NCBI GenBank assembly: GCA_900555005.1
Contig: USJM01000045.1
Location: 1-11,627, forward strand
DNA length: 11,627 nt
Direction of reading: 5' to 3'
DNA from: an uncultured Lachnospiraceae bacterium
Lineage (GTDB): Bacteria; Bacillota_A; Clostridia; Lachnospirales; Lachnospiraceae
A model generated the notes under the pieces. That model made no database searches. It was not told the origin of the DNA and worked only from the letters and a program-made list of their open reading frames with translations. The position numbers and the translations under genes are program-made. Position 1 is the first letter of the stretch. The number at the start of each line of letters is the position of its first letter. This document shows, piece after piece, positions 1-6,554 of the stretch.

Positions 1-2
1 TC

Positions 3-1241
3 ATCGACAATCCGGGCAAGGTGGCGGACTACATCATGGTCTGCCGCTCGATGAAGATTCAGATTCTGCCGCCTGATATCAATGAGGGGGAAGCATCCTT
101 CTCTGTGTCCGGCGGGGCGATCCGCTACGCACTGGATGCCATCAAGTCGATCGGCCGTCCGGTGATCGATGCCATCCTGAAGGAACGGCAGAAAGGCGGA
201 CCGTACGCCTCGCTTCGCTCATTTGCGGAGCGCGTCGGCGGGGATGTGAATAAGCGTGCCGCCGAGAACTTCATCAAGGCCGGGGCTTTCGACTGCTTCG
301 GTGCGACCCGGAAGCAGATGATGATGACCTATGCGCAGATCTTTGATGCGGCGGCGAGAGAACGGAAGAACCAGGTGAGCGGTCAGCTGTCCCTGTTCGA
401 TTTCCTGAAGCCTGAGGACGGGGAGAAGGATGCCGGCGCAGGGCAGATTCCGATGCCGGATGTCGGCGAGTTCAGCAGGGATCAGCGCCTGAAGATGGAG
501 AAGGAGGTCCTGGGCATCTATGTCAGCGGCCATCCGCTGGAGTCTGACATCAGCGTGTGGGAGAAGAACATCACCGCGAAATCCCATGACTTTGCGATCA
601 ACGATGAGACGGGACAGGCGGACCGGCTGCAGGATTCCTCCGATCAGGTGATCGGCGGCATCCTGCAGGAGAAAACCATCAAGTATACAAAAAAAGGCCA
701 GACCATGGCCTTCATCACGCTGGAGGATCTGGTCGGAAGTGTCGAAGTACTGGTCTTCCCAAAGCTGTATGACCAGTATTCCGAGCTCCTGAACGCGGAT
801 GAGAAACTGTTCATCGAGGGCAGGGTTTCGGTGGAGGATGACAAGCCCAGCAAGCTTCTTGCCGAAAAAATCTGGCGGTTTGAGGATGTTCCGTATGAGC
901 TGTGGTTTCAGTTCAAAGACGAGGAGACCTACGCAGGGCGTGCAGACGAGCTGAACAGCCTGCTGATCGAGGGGCAGAAACCAGATGCCGGCGGTTCCGA
1001 TCGTCCGGAAAGATTTTTATCCGGATCCGGTGAAGATGTCCCACAGTCCCATGACGCACCGGTGGCGCTTTCCAGAATTGCTGTCTATGCAAAGGATCAG
1101 AAGCGCGTCAGGAATCTGCGTTTCACCGCCCGGATGTATATCACCAGAAGTCTGCTACAGAAGCTGAAGGCACAGTATGGAAGCAGCAACGTCATGCTGC
1201 TTCCGGGCAGACTGGAGAGAGGACGGCAGAGGGGGTACTGA
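3..1241 (+). CDS. dnaE: DNA polymerase III subunit alpha, C-terminal part (5' truncated by window edge)
   Basis: This is the replicative or lesion-tolerant DNA polymerase alpha subunit of the DnaE class; only about the last 412 residues are visible and the reading frame is open to the left edge. The region with ILPPDINE followed by IRYALDAIKSIG is the typical end of the polymerase domain entering the helix-hairpin-helix part (about nt 117-200). QLSLFDF (nt 384-404) looks like the internal beta-clamp binding motif. EKEVLGIYVSGHPL (about nt 498-540) is a strongly conserved DnaE block. Residues coded by about nt 648-890 form an OB-fold (tRNA_anti type) containing ITLEDLVGSVEVLVFP. The last few residues (GRLERGRQRGY) are unusual and fall inside an imperfect tandem repeat, so the natural C-terminus may have been altered. 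It is chromosomal, with no link to the element to its right. Confidence 0.95.
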   Translation: MDNPGKVADYIMVCRSMKIQILPPDINEGEASFSVSGGAIRYALDAIKSIGRPVIDAILKERQKGGPYASLRSFAERVGGDVNKRAAENFIKAGAFDCFGATRKQMMMTYAQIFDAAARERKNQVSGQLSLFDFLKPEDGEKDAGAGQIPMPDVGEFSRDQRLKMEKEVLGIYVSGHPLESDISVWEKNITAKSHDFAINDETGQADRLQDSSDQVIGGILQEKTIKYTKKGQTMAFITLEDLVGSVEVLVFPKLYDQYSELLNADEKLFIEGRVSVEDDKPSKLLAEKIWRFEDVPYELWFQFKDEETYAGRADELNSLLIEGQKPDAGGSDRPERFLSGSGEDVPQSHDAPVALSRIAVYAKDQKRVRNLRFTARMYITRSLLQKLKAQYGSSNVMLLPGRLERGRQRGY

Positions 1242-1353
1242 CAGATCGCTGCGCAGACAGGCTGAGGACAGCAGGTGTCATGGCGTATCGAGGCAGGCTG
1301 GAAAGAGGACGGCAGAGAGCGTGCTGAAAGCCGGCTGCGCAGACAGGCAGCGG
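1206..1353. repeat. Imperfect tandem duplication across the dnaE stop codon
   Basis: Two roughly 62-bp blocks, 1206-1267 and 1292-1353, align without gaps at an offset of 86 bp. Shared stretches include GAGGACGGCAGAG-like sequence and GCGCAGACAGG. A shorter partial echo (GACAGGCCGAGG) follows near 1374. The first block contains the dnaE 3' end and stop, the second is intergenic. It explains the run of purine-rich, Arg-coding sequence between dnaE and rlmD. Confidence 0.75.
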
Positions 1354-1409
1354 AAAATTCCAGCCGACAGGCCGAGGCGGGGAAGCAGGCAGACAAGAGG
1401 AGCATATGT

Positions 1410-2879
1410 ATGCTGAGAAAGAATGAAATTGTGATACTCCAGATCGAGGACATGTCGGACGAGGGACTCGGAATCGGCCATACGGATGACGGCATTGCGG
1501 TCTTCGTCAAGGACACAGTCATCGGCGACAGTGTCCGTGTATCCATCACAAAAGTCAAAAAAACGTATGCTTTTGGCCGTGCCGTGGAGATTCTGACCTC
1601 TTCCCCAGACCGGGTCATGCCCAGATGCCCCGTTGCGCGATCCTGCGGCGGCTGCCAGATTCAGGAAATGTCCTACCCTGCACAGCTTCATTTCAAGGAG
1701 AATAAGGTTCTCGGCAATATCCGGCGGATCGGCGGAATCGAATGCCAGAAAGCAGGGCTGGTCCGGAAAACAGGGAAGGACCAGTGTGCGCTGTTTTACC
1801 CAATCATCGGCTCCAGGGCACCCTTTCACTACCGCAATAAATCTGAATATCCGGTCGGGCGGGATAAGAATGGCAAACTGGTCGCCGGATTCTATGCTGG
1901 AAGAACACACACGATTGTCAGTGGAGCACAGTGCGTGATCGGAATAGAGGAGAATCAGCCGATCCTGAATGCTGTTCTTGGCTGGATGGAGACTTTTCAC
2001 ATCCCGGAATATCAGGAGGCAACAGGGAAAGGGCTGGTTCGCAACATCATGATCCGCTGCGGGTTTGCAACAGGCCAGATCATGGTCGTCATCGTCGCGA
2101 ATGCGGACCGCCTGCCTCATGAAGCGGAACTCGTGAAGGAAATCTGCGGTGCCTTGCCTGGGGCAGAGTCCCTTATAGGAGAAGCGGATCCGGCGGTGGA
2201 TTCATGCGGAGTGAGACGTGCCATTACCGGGATTGTGCTGAACACCAACAAGGAGCGGACCAACGTCATCCTCGGGCGGAAGAATCGGACGCTCTGGGGA
2301 AGCGATGCCATCGAGGATGCCATCGGAAACATTCGGTATCGGATTTCACCGTTGTCCTTCTATCAGGTCAATCCTTATCAGACCCGGACGCTGTATGAGA
2401 CGGCACGGGCATATGCCGGGCTGACAGGAAAGGAGACCGTCTGGGATTTATACTGCGGGACAGGAACCATATCCCTGTATCTGGCGCCATACGCAAAGCA
2501 GGTGTACGGTGTGGAAGTCGTTCCGGACGCCATTGTCAATGCCAGAGAGAATGCGAAGCTGAATCATATCAATAACGCGCAGTTCCTGACGGGAAAAGCG
2601 GAGGAAGTGCTTCCGCGCGAGTACCAGGAGCATCAGATTCACGCAGATGTCCTGGTCGTGGACCCGCCCCGCAAGGGGCTGGATGGAAGCGTCATCGATA
2701 CCATCGCGGCCATGGCGCCGGAGCGCGTCGTCTACATCAGTTGCAACAGCGCGACGCTCGCCAGAGACCTGGCGGTATTTGCTCAAAAAGGGTATATGAC
2801 ACGGAAAATTCAGCCAGTTGATATGTTTCCCCAGGGGGTGCATGTCGAAACTGTGTGCCTCCTGATCCGCATAAAATAA
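1410..2879 (+). CDS. rlmD: 23S rRNA (uracil-C5)-methyltransferase, RlmD/RumA family
   Basis: SAM-dependent enzyme of the TrmA/RlmD/RlmCD family that methylates uracil C5 in 23S rRNA. In the 489-aa product an N-terminal TRAM domain (about residues 4-62) is followed by the iron-sulfur cysteines C73, C79 and C82 (RSCGGCQIQ) with the fourth at C175. The Rossmann core has FYQVNP (318-322), the SAM motif WDLYCGTGTISL (345-356), VVDPPRKGLD (416-425) and the catalytic loop SCNSATLARDL (444-454) with nucleophile C445. The ATG at 1410 is chosen because GAGGAG (1397-1402) sits 7 nt upstream and translation there begins the TRAM domain directly; the open frame upstream is repeat sequence. The exact target uridine (RlmD versus RlmCD specificity) cannot be told from sequence alone. 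The conserved C-terminal HVETVCLL codons lie at the likely attachment site of the adjacent element. Confidence 0.93.
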   Translation: MLRKNEIVILQIEDMSDEGLGIGHTDDGIAVFVKDTVIGDSVRVSITKVKKTYAFGRAVEILTSSPDRVMPRCPVARSCGGCQIQEMSYPAQLHFKENKVLGNIRRIGGIECQKAGLVRKTGKDQCALFYPIIGSRAPFHYRNKSEYPVGRDKNGKLVAGFYAGRTHTIVSGAQCVIGIEENQPILNAVLGWMETFHIPEYQEATGKGLVRNIMIRCGFATGQIMVVIVANADRLPHEAELVKEICGALPGAESLIGEADPAVDSCGVRRAITGIVLNTNKERTNVILGRKNRTLWGSDAIEDAIGNIRYRISPLSFYQVNPYQTRTLYETARAYAGLTGKETVWDLYCGTGTISLYLAPYAKQVYGVEVVPDAIVNARENAKLNHINNAQFLTGKAEEVLPREYQEHQIHADVLVVDPPRKGLDGSVIDTIAAMAPERVVYISCNSATLARDLAVFAQKGYMTRKIQPVDMFPQGVHVETVCLLIRIK

Positions 2880-2880
2880 G
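2840..2880. other. Presumed attachment site (attL-like) at the rlmD 3' end
   Basis: A minus-strand tyrosine integrase begins 125 bp downstream of the rlmD stop and the sequence changes to element-type immediately after the gene. The conserved codons for HVETVCLL are a plausible core because recombination there would restore an intact rlmD reading frame. The second att copy is outside the window, so the core sequence cannot be defined here. This is inference from position. Confidence 0.4.
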
Positions 2881-2912
2881 GATTTCTGAGGCAAACCAGC
2901 CACCAAAACGAA

Positions 2913-2934
2913 CGATTTGCCACCGATTTGCCAC
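2913..2934. repeat. Tandem 11-bp direct repeat, candidate integrase arm-binding sites
   Basis: CGATTTGCCAC occurs twice back to back (2913-2923, 2924-2934); a related GCCACC lies upstream at 2899-2904. Read on the minus strand this is GTGGCAAATCG, similar in style to the short repeats bound by the N-terminal arm-binding domain of Tn916/phage-type integrases near att sites. It lies between the rlmD stop and the int terminator, where arm sites are expected. Confidence 0.45.
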
Positions 2935-2954
2935 CATAAATTTTAAAATGGCGC

Positions 2955-2993
2955 AAAAATGCCGCTGAACTGTTCAATCTGTTCAGCGGCATT
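2955..2993 (-). terminator. Rho-independent terminator of the integrase gene
   Basis: A perfect 13-bp inverted repeat (AATGCCGCTGAAC at 2958-2970 and its complement at 2981-2993) with a 10-nt loop. Read leftward it is followed by a T run (AAAAA at 2955-2959 on the plus strand). It lies 11 bp after the integrase stop and therefore ends the leftward lysogeny transcript before rlmD. Confidence 0.85.
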
Positions 2994-3004
2994 GAATTTG
3001 CGAT

Positions 3005-4280
3005 TCAGGCAAGATGTGCGGAACGCTCGAATATTTCAACTGTCTGATCCTGCATCTGTTTGGTGTCATGGACATACTTGTTGATGGTCGTCTTTATATC
3101 TGCATGGCCGAGCCGGATCTGCACATCCTTGATCGGCGCACCGGCCTGAATCAGCATGGTTGCGTGCGTATGTCGCAGACTGTGGTAATTGAATTCGATG
3201 TGCAGTTCATGCAGCACCACCCGGTTGACATACTTGAATGAGTCTGTGGAGATCATGGATCCGTCAGAGCGGACACATACCAGGTCAACAGGCTGGAGAT
3301 CAACGGGAATGTCCCGCGGCGCTCCAAACAGCCGGTAAGCAATTCCGCCTTTCTCATCCTTTTCAGGTTTCATATAGTATTCAGTGAAATGCGATCCCAA
3401 TTCGAGACGGTCTTCCGCTTATCCTTGTATGCGGCCTGCAGTACCTTTTGGAGTGTTGCGCCATATCGGATGACCCGGTTGGACGAATCGGATTTTGGCG
3501 TCTGGAAATACCATTCGGATTTATCCATCCGCTTCCGTCCCCTGTCCAGCGATTCCCGGACATCCCCGAAATTACGCTTCACGATCTGCCTGTCGATGGT
3601 TATGGTCTGGTTCTTCAGGTCGATCCTGTCCCAGGTCAGGCCGAAGCATTCTGAAATCCGGACGCCGGTATAGTAGCCGATCATGATCGGAACGTAGAAG
3701 GGTGATGACGGCGGGAACCTCTCAAGGATCCGCTTCATGTCTTCATAGGGAATGTAGTGGTGTATTTCCTGCCTTCCTTCGCCTTTTTCGTATTTCGGAC
3801 ACTTCACACGGTCAGCCGGGTTAAACTGGATATAGTGCAGGGGCTCAACGGCATAGTTCAATGCCGCCGATAGTGTGAGGATGATATTCTTCAGGGTTGA
3901 TTTTGCGAAGCCCTGCCGCTTCAAATTGTTTGCATATTCCTGGATAGGAGCAGCCGTCAATGCTTTCAGCCGGTATGACCCGAAGCGCGGCTTCAGGTGT
4001 TTTTCTATGATCTGGATGTAATCAACCTGGGTATTATATTTGCAGTGCATTTTGACATACTGGTCAAACCACTGGTCAAGATAATCTGACACGGTAATAT
4101 CAGATGGCGTAACACCATGCCGGCATTATTGTATTCATCGATGGCGGAGGCCAGTGCCGATTCAGCTTCTTTCTTTGTGGCGAACCCGCCTTTTTCCTTC
4201 TTCTGACGTTTGCCATTCACGGATCCCATATCAAAGTAGTATGACCATGTCTTTCCGCGCTTGCGCGTCCCGCCTTTCAT
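3005..4280 (-). pseudogene. int: Tyrosine recombinase/integrase, interrupted by two single-base frameshifts
   Basis: Phage/Tn916-type integrase of about 425 residues when joined. The ATG at 4280 has a strong GGAGGTGG site. The first piece carries a small arm-binding domain (TRKRGKTWSYYFD, then the Lys-rich helix). The second carries the SAM-like core-binding domain (DYLDQWFDQYVKMHC) and the catalytic arginine in TGVRISE (codon 3658-3660), plus a hairpin with TPKSDSSNR as the likely catalytic lysine. The third carries HSLRHTHATML (H-x-x-R, around 3173-3184), LGHADIKTT and the nucleophile tyrosine in NKYVHDT (codon 3074-3076). Frame is lost near 4107-4108 and again near 3415-3416. In each place one extra base in a short C/G run restores a family-like sequence (RPSDITVSDYL and KREDRLELGSHF). 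All catalytic residues survive, so either the gene was inactivated recently or the breaks are read errors. Confidence 0.88.
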
Positions 4281-4295
4281 AGCTCCACCTCCGGA

Positions 4296-4324
4296 TTGAA
4301 GAGAAAGGCCGAACAGGCTATAAT
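4296..4324 (+). promoter_or_regulatory. Plus-strand promoter at the int leader (TTGAAG-N17-TATAAT)
   Basis: A -35 box TTGAAG (4296-4301), 17 bp spacer and a perfect -10 TATAAT (4319-4324) point rightward, away from and antisense to the int leader. An imperfect 9-bp inverted repeat, GGCCGAACA (4307-4315) and TGTTCAGCC (4330-4338), flanks the -10 box and could be an operator or an RNA stem. Predicted start is near 4331. Confidence 0.55.
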
Positions 4325-4403
4325 CTTATTGTTCAGCCTTTCATTGTTGGTGTGATCGGTTGTTCATCCATTCACCGCCTGGTGTTGCCGCACCGGGCGG
4401 TTT
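4324..4403. repeat. 80-bp repeat, copy A (upstream of int)
   Basis: This 80-bp stretch matches 5387-5466 at 77 of 80 positions with no gaps. The differences are at the positions equivalent to 4336, 4345 and 4394. The copy ends 43 bp before the int start codon. It contains most of a candidate plus-strand small RNA and, on the minus strand, a 12-codon ORF (MDEQPITPTMKG). Confidence 0.9.
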
Positions 4404-4407
4404 TTTT
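4331..4407 (+). ncRNA. Candidate antisense small RNA opposite the int leader
   Basis: A promoter (4296-4324) and a strong terminator (4375-4407) bracket about 77 nt with no useful plus-strand ORF. The RNA could fold into a weak first stem (near 4334-4349), a second stem closed by GGTG/CACC (about 4349-4376), and the GC-rich terminator hairpin. It would be complementary to the untranslated leader of an int transcript starting upstream, which suggests cis-antisense control of integrase expression. The element is repeated upstream of dinD in a degraded form. No known RNA family was recognised. Confidence 0.45.
4375..4407 (+). terminator. Rho-independent terminator in repeat copy A
   Basis: A 10-bp stem (CCGCCTGGTG 4375-4384 with CACCGGGCGG 4391-4400, one T-G wobble) with loop TTGCCG is followed by seven T residues (4401-4407). 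It directs termination of rightward transcription, fitting a small RNA that starts near 4331. Confidence 0.75.
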
Positions 4408-4408
4408 A

Positions 4409-4417
4409 TGTTATACT
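4409..4417 (+). promoter_or_regulatory. Extended -10 promoter (TGTTATACT)
   Basis: TG-T-TATACT matches the extended -10 pattern TGnTATAAT with a single change. It lies immediately after the terminator of the upstream small RNA and 7-9 nt before the 5' end of a stem-closed sequence (4426). No convincing -35 box is present, which is usual for extended -10 promoters. Confidence 0.5.
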
Positions 4418-4423
4418 ACTATA

Positions 4424-4508
4424 AAACAGCCTAGCGGATTAACACTGAGTCCCATAATGGGGTAAGCAATAGCTGAACATTCTCATGCGCCAGGGGCTGT
4501 CTTTTTAT
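4424..4508 (+). ncRNA. Candidate structured small RNA, antisense to the dinD 3' end
   Basis: The two ends pair: ACAG (4426-4429) with CTGT (4497-4500), then CCT and GCG with AGG and CGC, leaving a GG bulge and one mismatch; a CTTTTTATTTT tail (4501-4511) follows. Inside are short hairpins CCCA-TAA-TGGG, AGC-AATA-GCT and CAT-TCTC-ATG. An extended -10 box precedes it. The 3' part overlaps the last codons and stop of dinD on the other strand, so base pairing with dinD mRNA is possible. The long closing stem plus U tract may itself be the terminator. No Rfam family was recognised; it might be only a bidirectional terminator structure for dinD. Confidence 0.4.
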
Positions 4509-5346
4509 TTTCTTGTTTAAGTAGTTTCTTTTGTTCGTGTTCAATCTGCTTTATACTCTTTTCCGGAGTAGGGAGATCTTCAGGCATTGTACCGCCTAAC
4601 TCCTGTATTGTTTTCCGCACCTTTTTCCCTACTTGATAATGGGTATCGTTGGCATCCTGCTTATTGTCAACATGATCTCGTTTTAACTTTTCTTCCGTTT
4701 GAGTGGCACGGAACAGATTGGCCGCCAGTTCCGTGCTCCCCATATGATCGAGTATATCCTCGTTCTTTTTTAATCCTTTCCGACGTTTAATGTCGCCTGC
4801 GTTGAGACCTCCATACAACCCACGATATCCATAATTCTGGAAGCAAGCATATTCAAGTGGAGTTACTACTCCCGCATCGTGAGCAGCGTCTGCAAGCCGT
4901 TTATTATGACGGCGCATTTCAGCTCGAATGGCAACACGCTTTTCATTCTCAGAAAGTTCATCATAATTCTCAATTAATTCCTGCTGACGGGTCTTGATGG
5001 CGAAGTAAGATTGCCCAAGTGCTATGATATCTTTTGAAGGATCACCGTTCATTACAATCAGGTAACAAGCATATCGAGACAATTGATAGCTTCTAAAGCC
5101 GCGCTTTGCATTTGAACCAATAGAAACCATCTCGGTGAACTCACCGAAATGGTTTTCAATTTTATTTCCACTTTTTTGGCAAGCCTCCATAGCCTTAAAG
5201 ATTGTCAATTCAAAATTACGAAAGTCTTTGTATTCAAGGGCTTTAGACAGTTCTCTCGCATACCATACTTCCTGTCCATATTCATTGATATGTTTTATAC
5301 TTTCAAAAGTTTCATCTGAATAACGTTCAATTTCATTTGCCCTCAT
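4483..5346 (-). CDS. dinD: DinD family protein (DNA damage-inducible protein D homologue)
   Basis: A 287-aa protein closely resembling E. coli DinD, reported as an SOS-induced protein that affects RecA filaments. Diagnostic stretches are WYARELSKALEY near the N-terminus (a Bro-N-like DNA-binding fold), IGSNAKRGFRSYQLSRYACY, NGDPSKDIIALGQSYFA, QNYGYRGLYGG and DHMGSTELAANLFRATQTEE. The C-terminus is a Lys/Glu-rich helix. The ATG at 5346 is chosen over the upstream TTG because AGGAGGG is placed about 8 nt before it. The gene is visibly richer in A/T than dnaE and rlmD and lies between two copies of an 80-bp repeat, so it looks like a separately acquired cassette. No clear SOS box was seen upstream, so LexA control is not evident; the repeat leader may control it instead. 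Confidence 0.92.
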   Translation of the reverse strand: MRANEIERYSDETFESIKHINEYGQEVWYARELSKALEYKDFRNFELTIFKAMEACQKSGNKIENHFGEFTEMVSIGSNAKRGFRSYQLSRYACYLIVMNGDPSKDIIALGQSYFAIKTRQQELIENYDELSENEKRVAIRAEMRRHNKRLADAAHDAGVVTPLEYACFQNYGYRGLYGGLNAGDIKRRKGLKKNEDILDHMGSTELAANLFRATQTEEKLKRDHVDNKQDANDTHYQVGKKVRKTIQELGGTMPEDLPTPEKSIKQIEHEQKKLLKQENKKTAPGA

Positions 5347-5386
5347 AAGTATTTCCCTCCTGGCCAACAACTTTAACTGGCAACTA

Positions 5387-5466
5387 TCTTATTGTTCAAC
5401 CTTTCATGGTTGGTGTGATCGGTTGTTCATCCATTCACCGCCTGGTGTTGCCGCACAGGGCGGTTT
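5387..5466. repeat. 80-bp repeat, copy B (upstream of dinD)
   Basis: This is the second copy of the 4324-4403 sequence. It ends 40 bp before the dinD start codon, as copy A ends 43 bp before int. Relative to A, the plus-strand -10 box is weaker (TATCTT rather than TATAAT), no matching -35 is visible, the terminator stem has an added mismatch (CACA for CACC), and the T run is broken (TTTAATTTTT). The minus-strand 12-codon ORF keeps the same amino acids in both copies. Confidence 0.9.
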
Positions 5467-5471
5467 AATTT

Positions 5472-5501
5472 TTGACAAGTATCAAATCCAAAAGGTATAT
5501 C
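5472..5501 (+). promoter_or_regulatory. Candidate plus-strand promoter (TTGACA, TATATC)
   Basis: A consensus -35 TTGACA (5472-5477) is followed after 18 bp by TATATC (5496-5501), or after 17 bp by GTATAT. It points rightward into a stretch with strong inverted repeats and no gene on the plus strand. The -10 box is only moderate. Confidence 0.45.
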
Positions 5502-5506
5502 CCAAA

Positions 5507-5735
5507 TGCTTTCTGAAAAAAGTAAAGCCCTAGGTATCGGCAGCTCCCATATCAGTGGGATGTCTAGCACCTAGGGCTTGTTTATGTGACTATAAATAGC
5601 ACTGCTAGGTGAATGATGTCAATTAAAAGATGTTTATAACCAGCATCCAGGTCACGTTATAGTGCCGAATTAATGCATGGCTATAAGCTGATGAACCAAG
5701 AAGAGCCCCGGGACACAGTCCCAAGGCTCTTCTCT
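5507..5735 (+). ncRNA. Candidate structured RNA region upstream of dinD
   Basis: No protein-coding sequence is apparent in 5467-5833. Two composite hairpins bound the region. The first is an 11-bp perfect stem AAGCCCTAGGT (5525-5535) with its complement (5569-5579), enclosing TCCCA/TGGGA. The second is AGAAGAGCC (5699-5707) with GGCTCTTCT (5725-5733), enclosing GGGAC/GTCCC. Between them GTGAC (5586-5590) can pair with GTCAC (5651-5655), TATAAA (5591-5596) with TTTATA (5633-5638), and TAGC-ACT-GCTA forms a small hairpin. This nesting suggests a folded RNA, with the strand inferred from the promoter at 5472. Alternatively the two hairpins are simply terminators or protein-binding palindromes. 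Confidence 0.35.
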
Positions 5736-5907
5736 GACCGTACAGCAGTCATTCGCTATGGGAGCATTATAGGCTGAACAGAAACAAATATCAATTATTG
5801 TGTGCCCAATCCACAAGCAAATATTTTGCCAGATCAGCTGGGATTTACGATACTTTCCAGCGACTCAATGAGAGCTTTTGACGTTTCCGCACTGCGTTTC
5901 TTAATCT

Positions 5908-6543
5908 TCAATCAAAGTAATCAAGGTATGCACTTTCATAGTCTGCGTGAATCGCATCAAGGAAATCAACATTCATCTTTTTGCTGATCTTCCATTTTCT
6001 ACCGACTTTCTTAAGACTTATTTTCAACCTGTAATTTGAGATAAAAACGTAATTAAAACCTTCAGCATCATCAGTATAGAAAGCAAGATCCTTTTTGATA
6101 TATGTCGAATAGTTCTGAGCAAAACGTTTGTCTAGCTTTAAGCTGGACGCATGTGGATGAGACAGAATATCAAGAAACATGTCGTCTAATGCCTTTTCAC
6201 AAGCATCCATGTCAGAGAAATGCTGGCCAGAAATAACAACTGTAGCAGTTTTCTTCTTAACTCGGATGGAATCGATATGGGCAGTGAAATATCTTTTGTT
6301 GATTGTCCTTATAACCTTTGCAGTGTATCGCTTTTGCAAGAAAACCTTTGCATACGAAGGGCGAACAAAGTAAGACCGGATTTTTGATGGATTGTAATTC
6401 TTCACAACCGATATAAAACCATTCATGGTTTTTCGCACCTGTTTTTCCTCCTTCTTCGCAGATGCGGCGGAAACACTGCTGGCTATCATGAACATCATGA
6501 TAAAAGCCAGGAAGACAACGAGTAGCGACTTGTGCTTTTTCAT
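5908..6543 (-). CDS. Secreted protein of unknown function, co-transcribed with the phage repressor
   Basis: A 211-aa protein that begins with a classic signal peptide: KKHK, a hydrophobic core (about residues 7-22) and small residues at SVSA-ASA for signal peptidase I cleavage near residues 26-29. There is no lipobox cysteine. The mature part is Lys-rich and mixed alpha/beta, with a C-terminal YRLKISLKKVGRKWKISK stretch that resembles the NTF2-like/DUF4878 style of secreted proteins, though this is not a firm match. AAGGAGG is 6 nt before the ATG and starts immediately after the repressor stop, so it is surely in the repressor transcript and expressed in lysogeny. Phage genes in this slot (between cI and int) often encode superinfection-exclusion or lysogenic-conversion proteins, for example ltp of Streptococcus phage TP-J34. 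A role at the cell surface is inferred, not shown. Confidence 0.85.
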   Translation of the reverse strand: MKKHKSLLVVFLAFIMMFMIASSVSAASAKKEEKQVRKTMNGFISVVKNYNPSKIRSYFVRPSYAKVFLQKRYTAKVIRTINKRYFTAHIDSIRVKKKTATVVISGQHFSDMDACEKALDDMFLDILSHPHASSLKLDKRFAQNYSTYIKKDLAFYTDDAEGFNYVFISNYRLKISLKKVGRKWKISKKMNVDFLDAIHADYESAYLDYFD

Positions 6544-6554
6544 AGTATCCCTCC

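Noticed and set aside
1097..2906. Long minus-strand and other-frame ORFs over dnaE and rlmD
   Set aside because: They are shadows of the strongly recognised plus-strand genes in this GC-richer region and show no family features or start signals.
4301..4338. Possible SOS box upstream of int or dinD (GAAC...GTTC)
   Set aside because: The GAAC and GTTC arms are too far apart for a LexA box of the Bacillota type; the inverted repeat is better explained as an RNA stem or another operator.
4424..4508. Type III toxin-antitoxin RNA or retron msr
   Set aside because: No tandem antitoxin repeats, no ToxN-like endoribonuclease and no reverse transcriptase in the window.
5834..5911. Minus-strand 25-codon frame just after the secreted protein gene (KIKKRSAETSKALIESLES)
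   Set aside because: It looks helical and protein-like and could be a tail lost through a frameshift, but it starts with TTG, has no ribosome site and no independent support.
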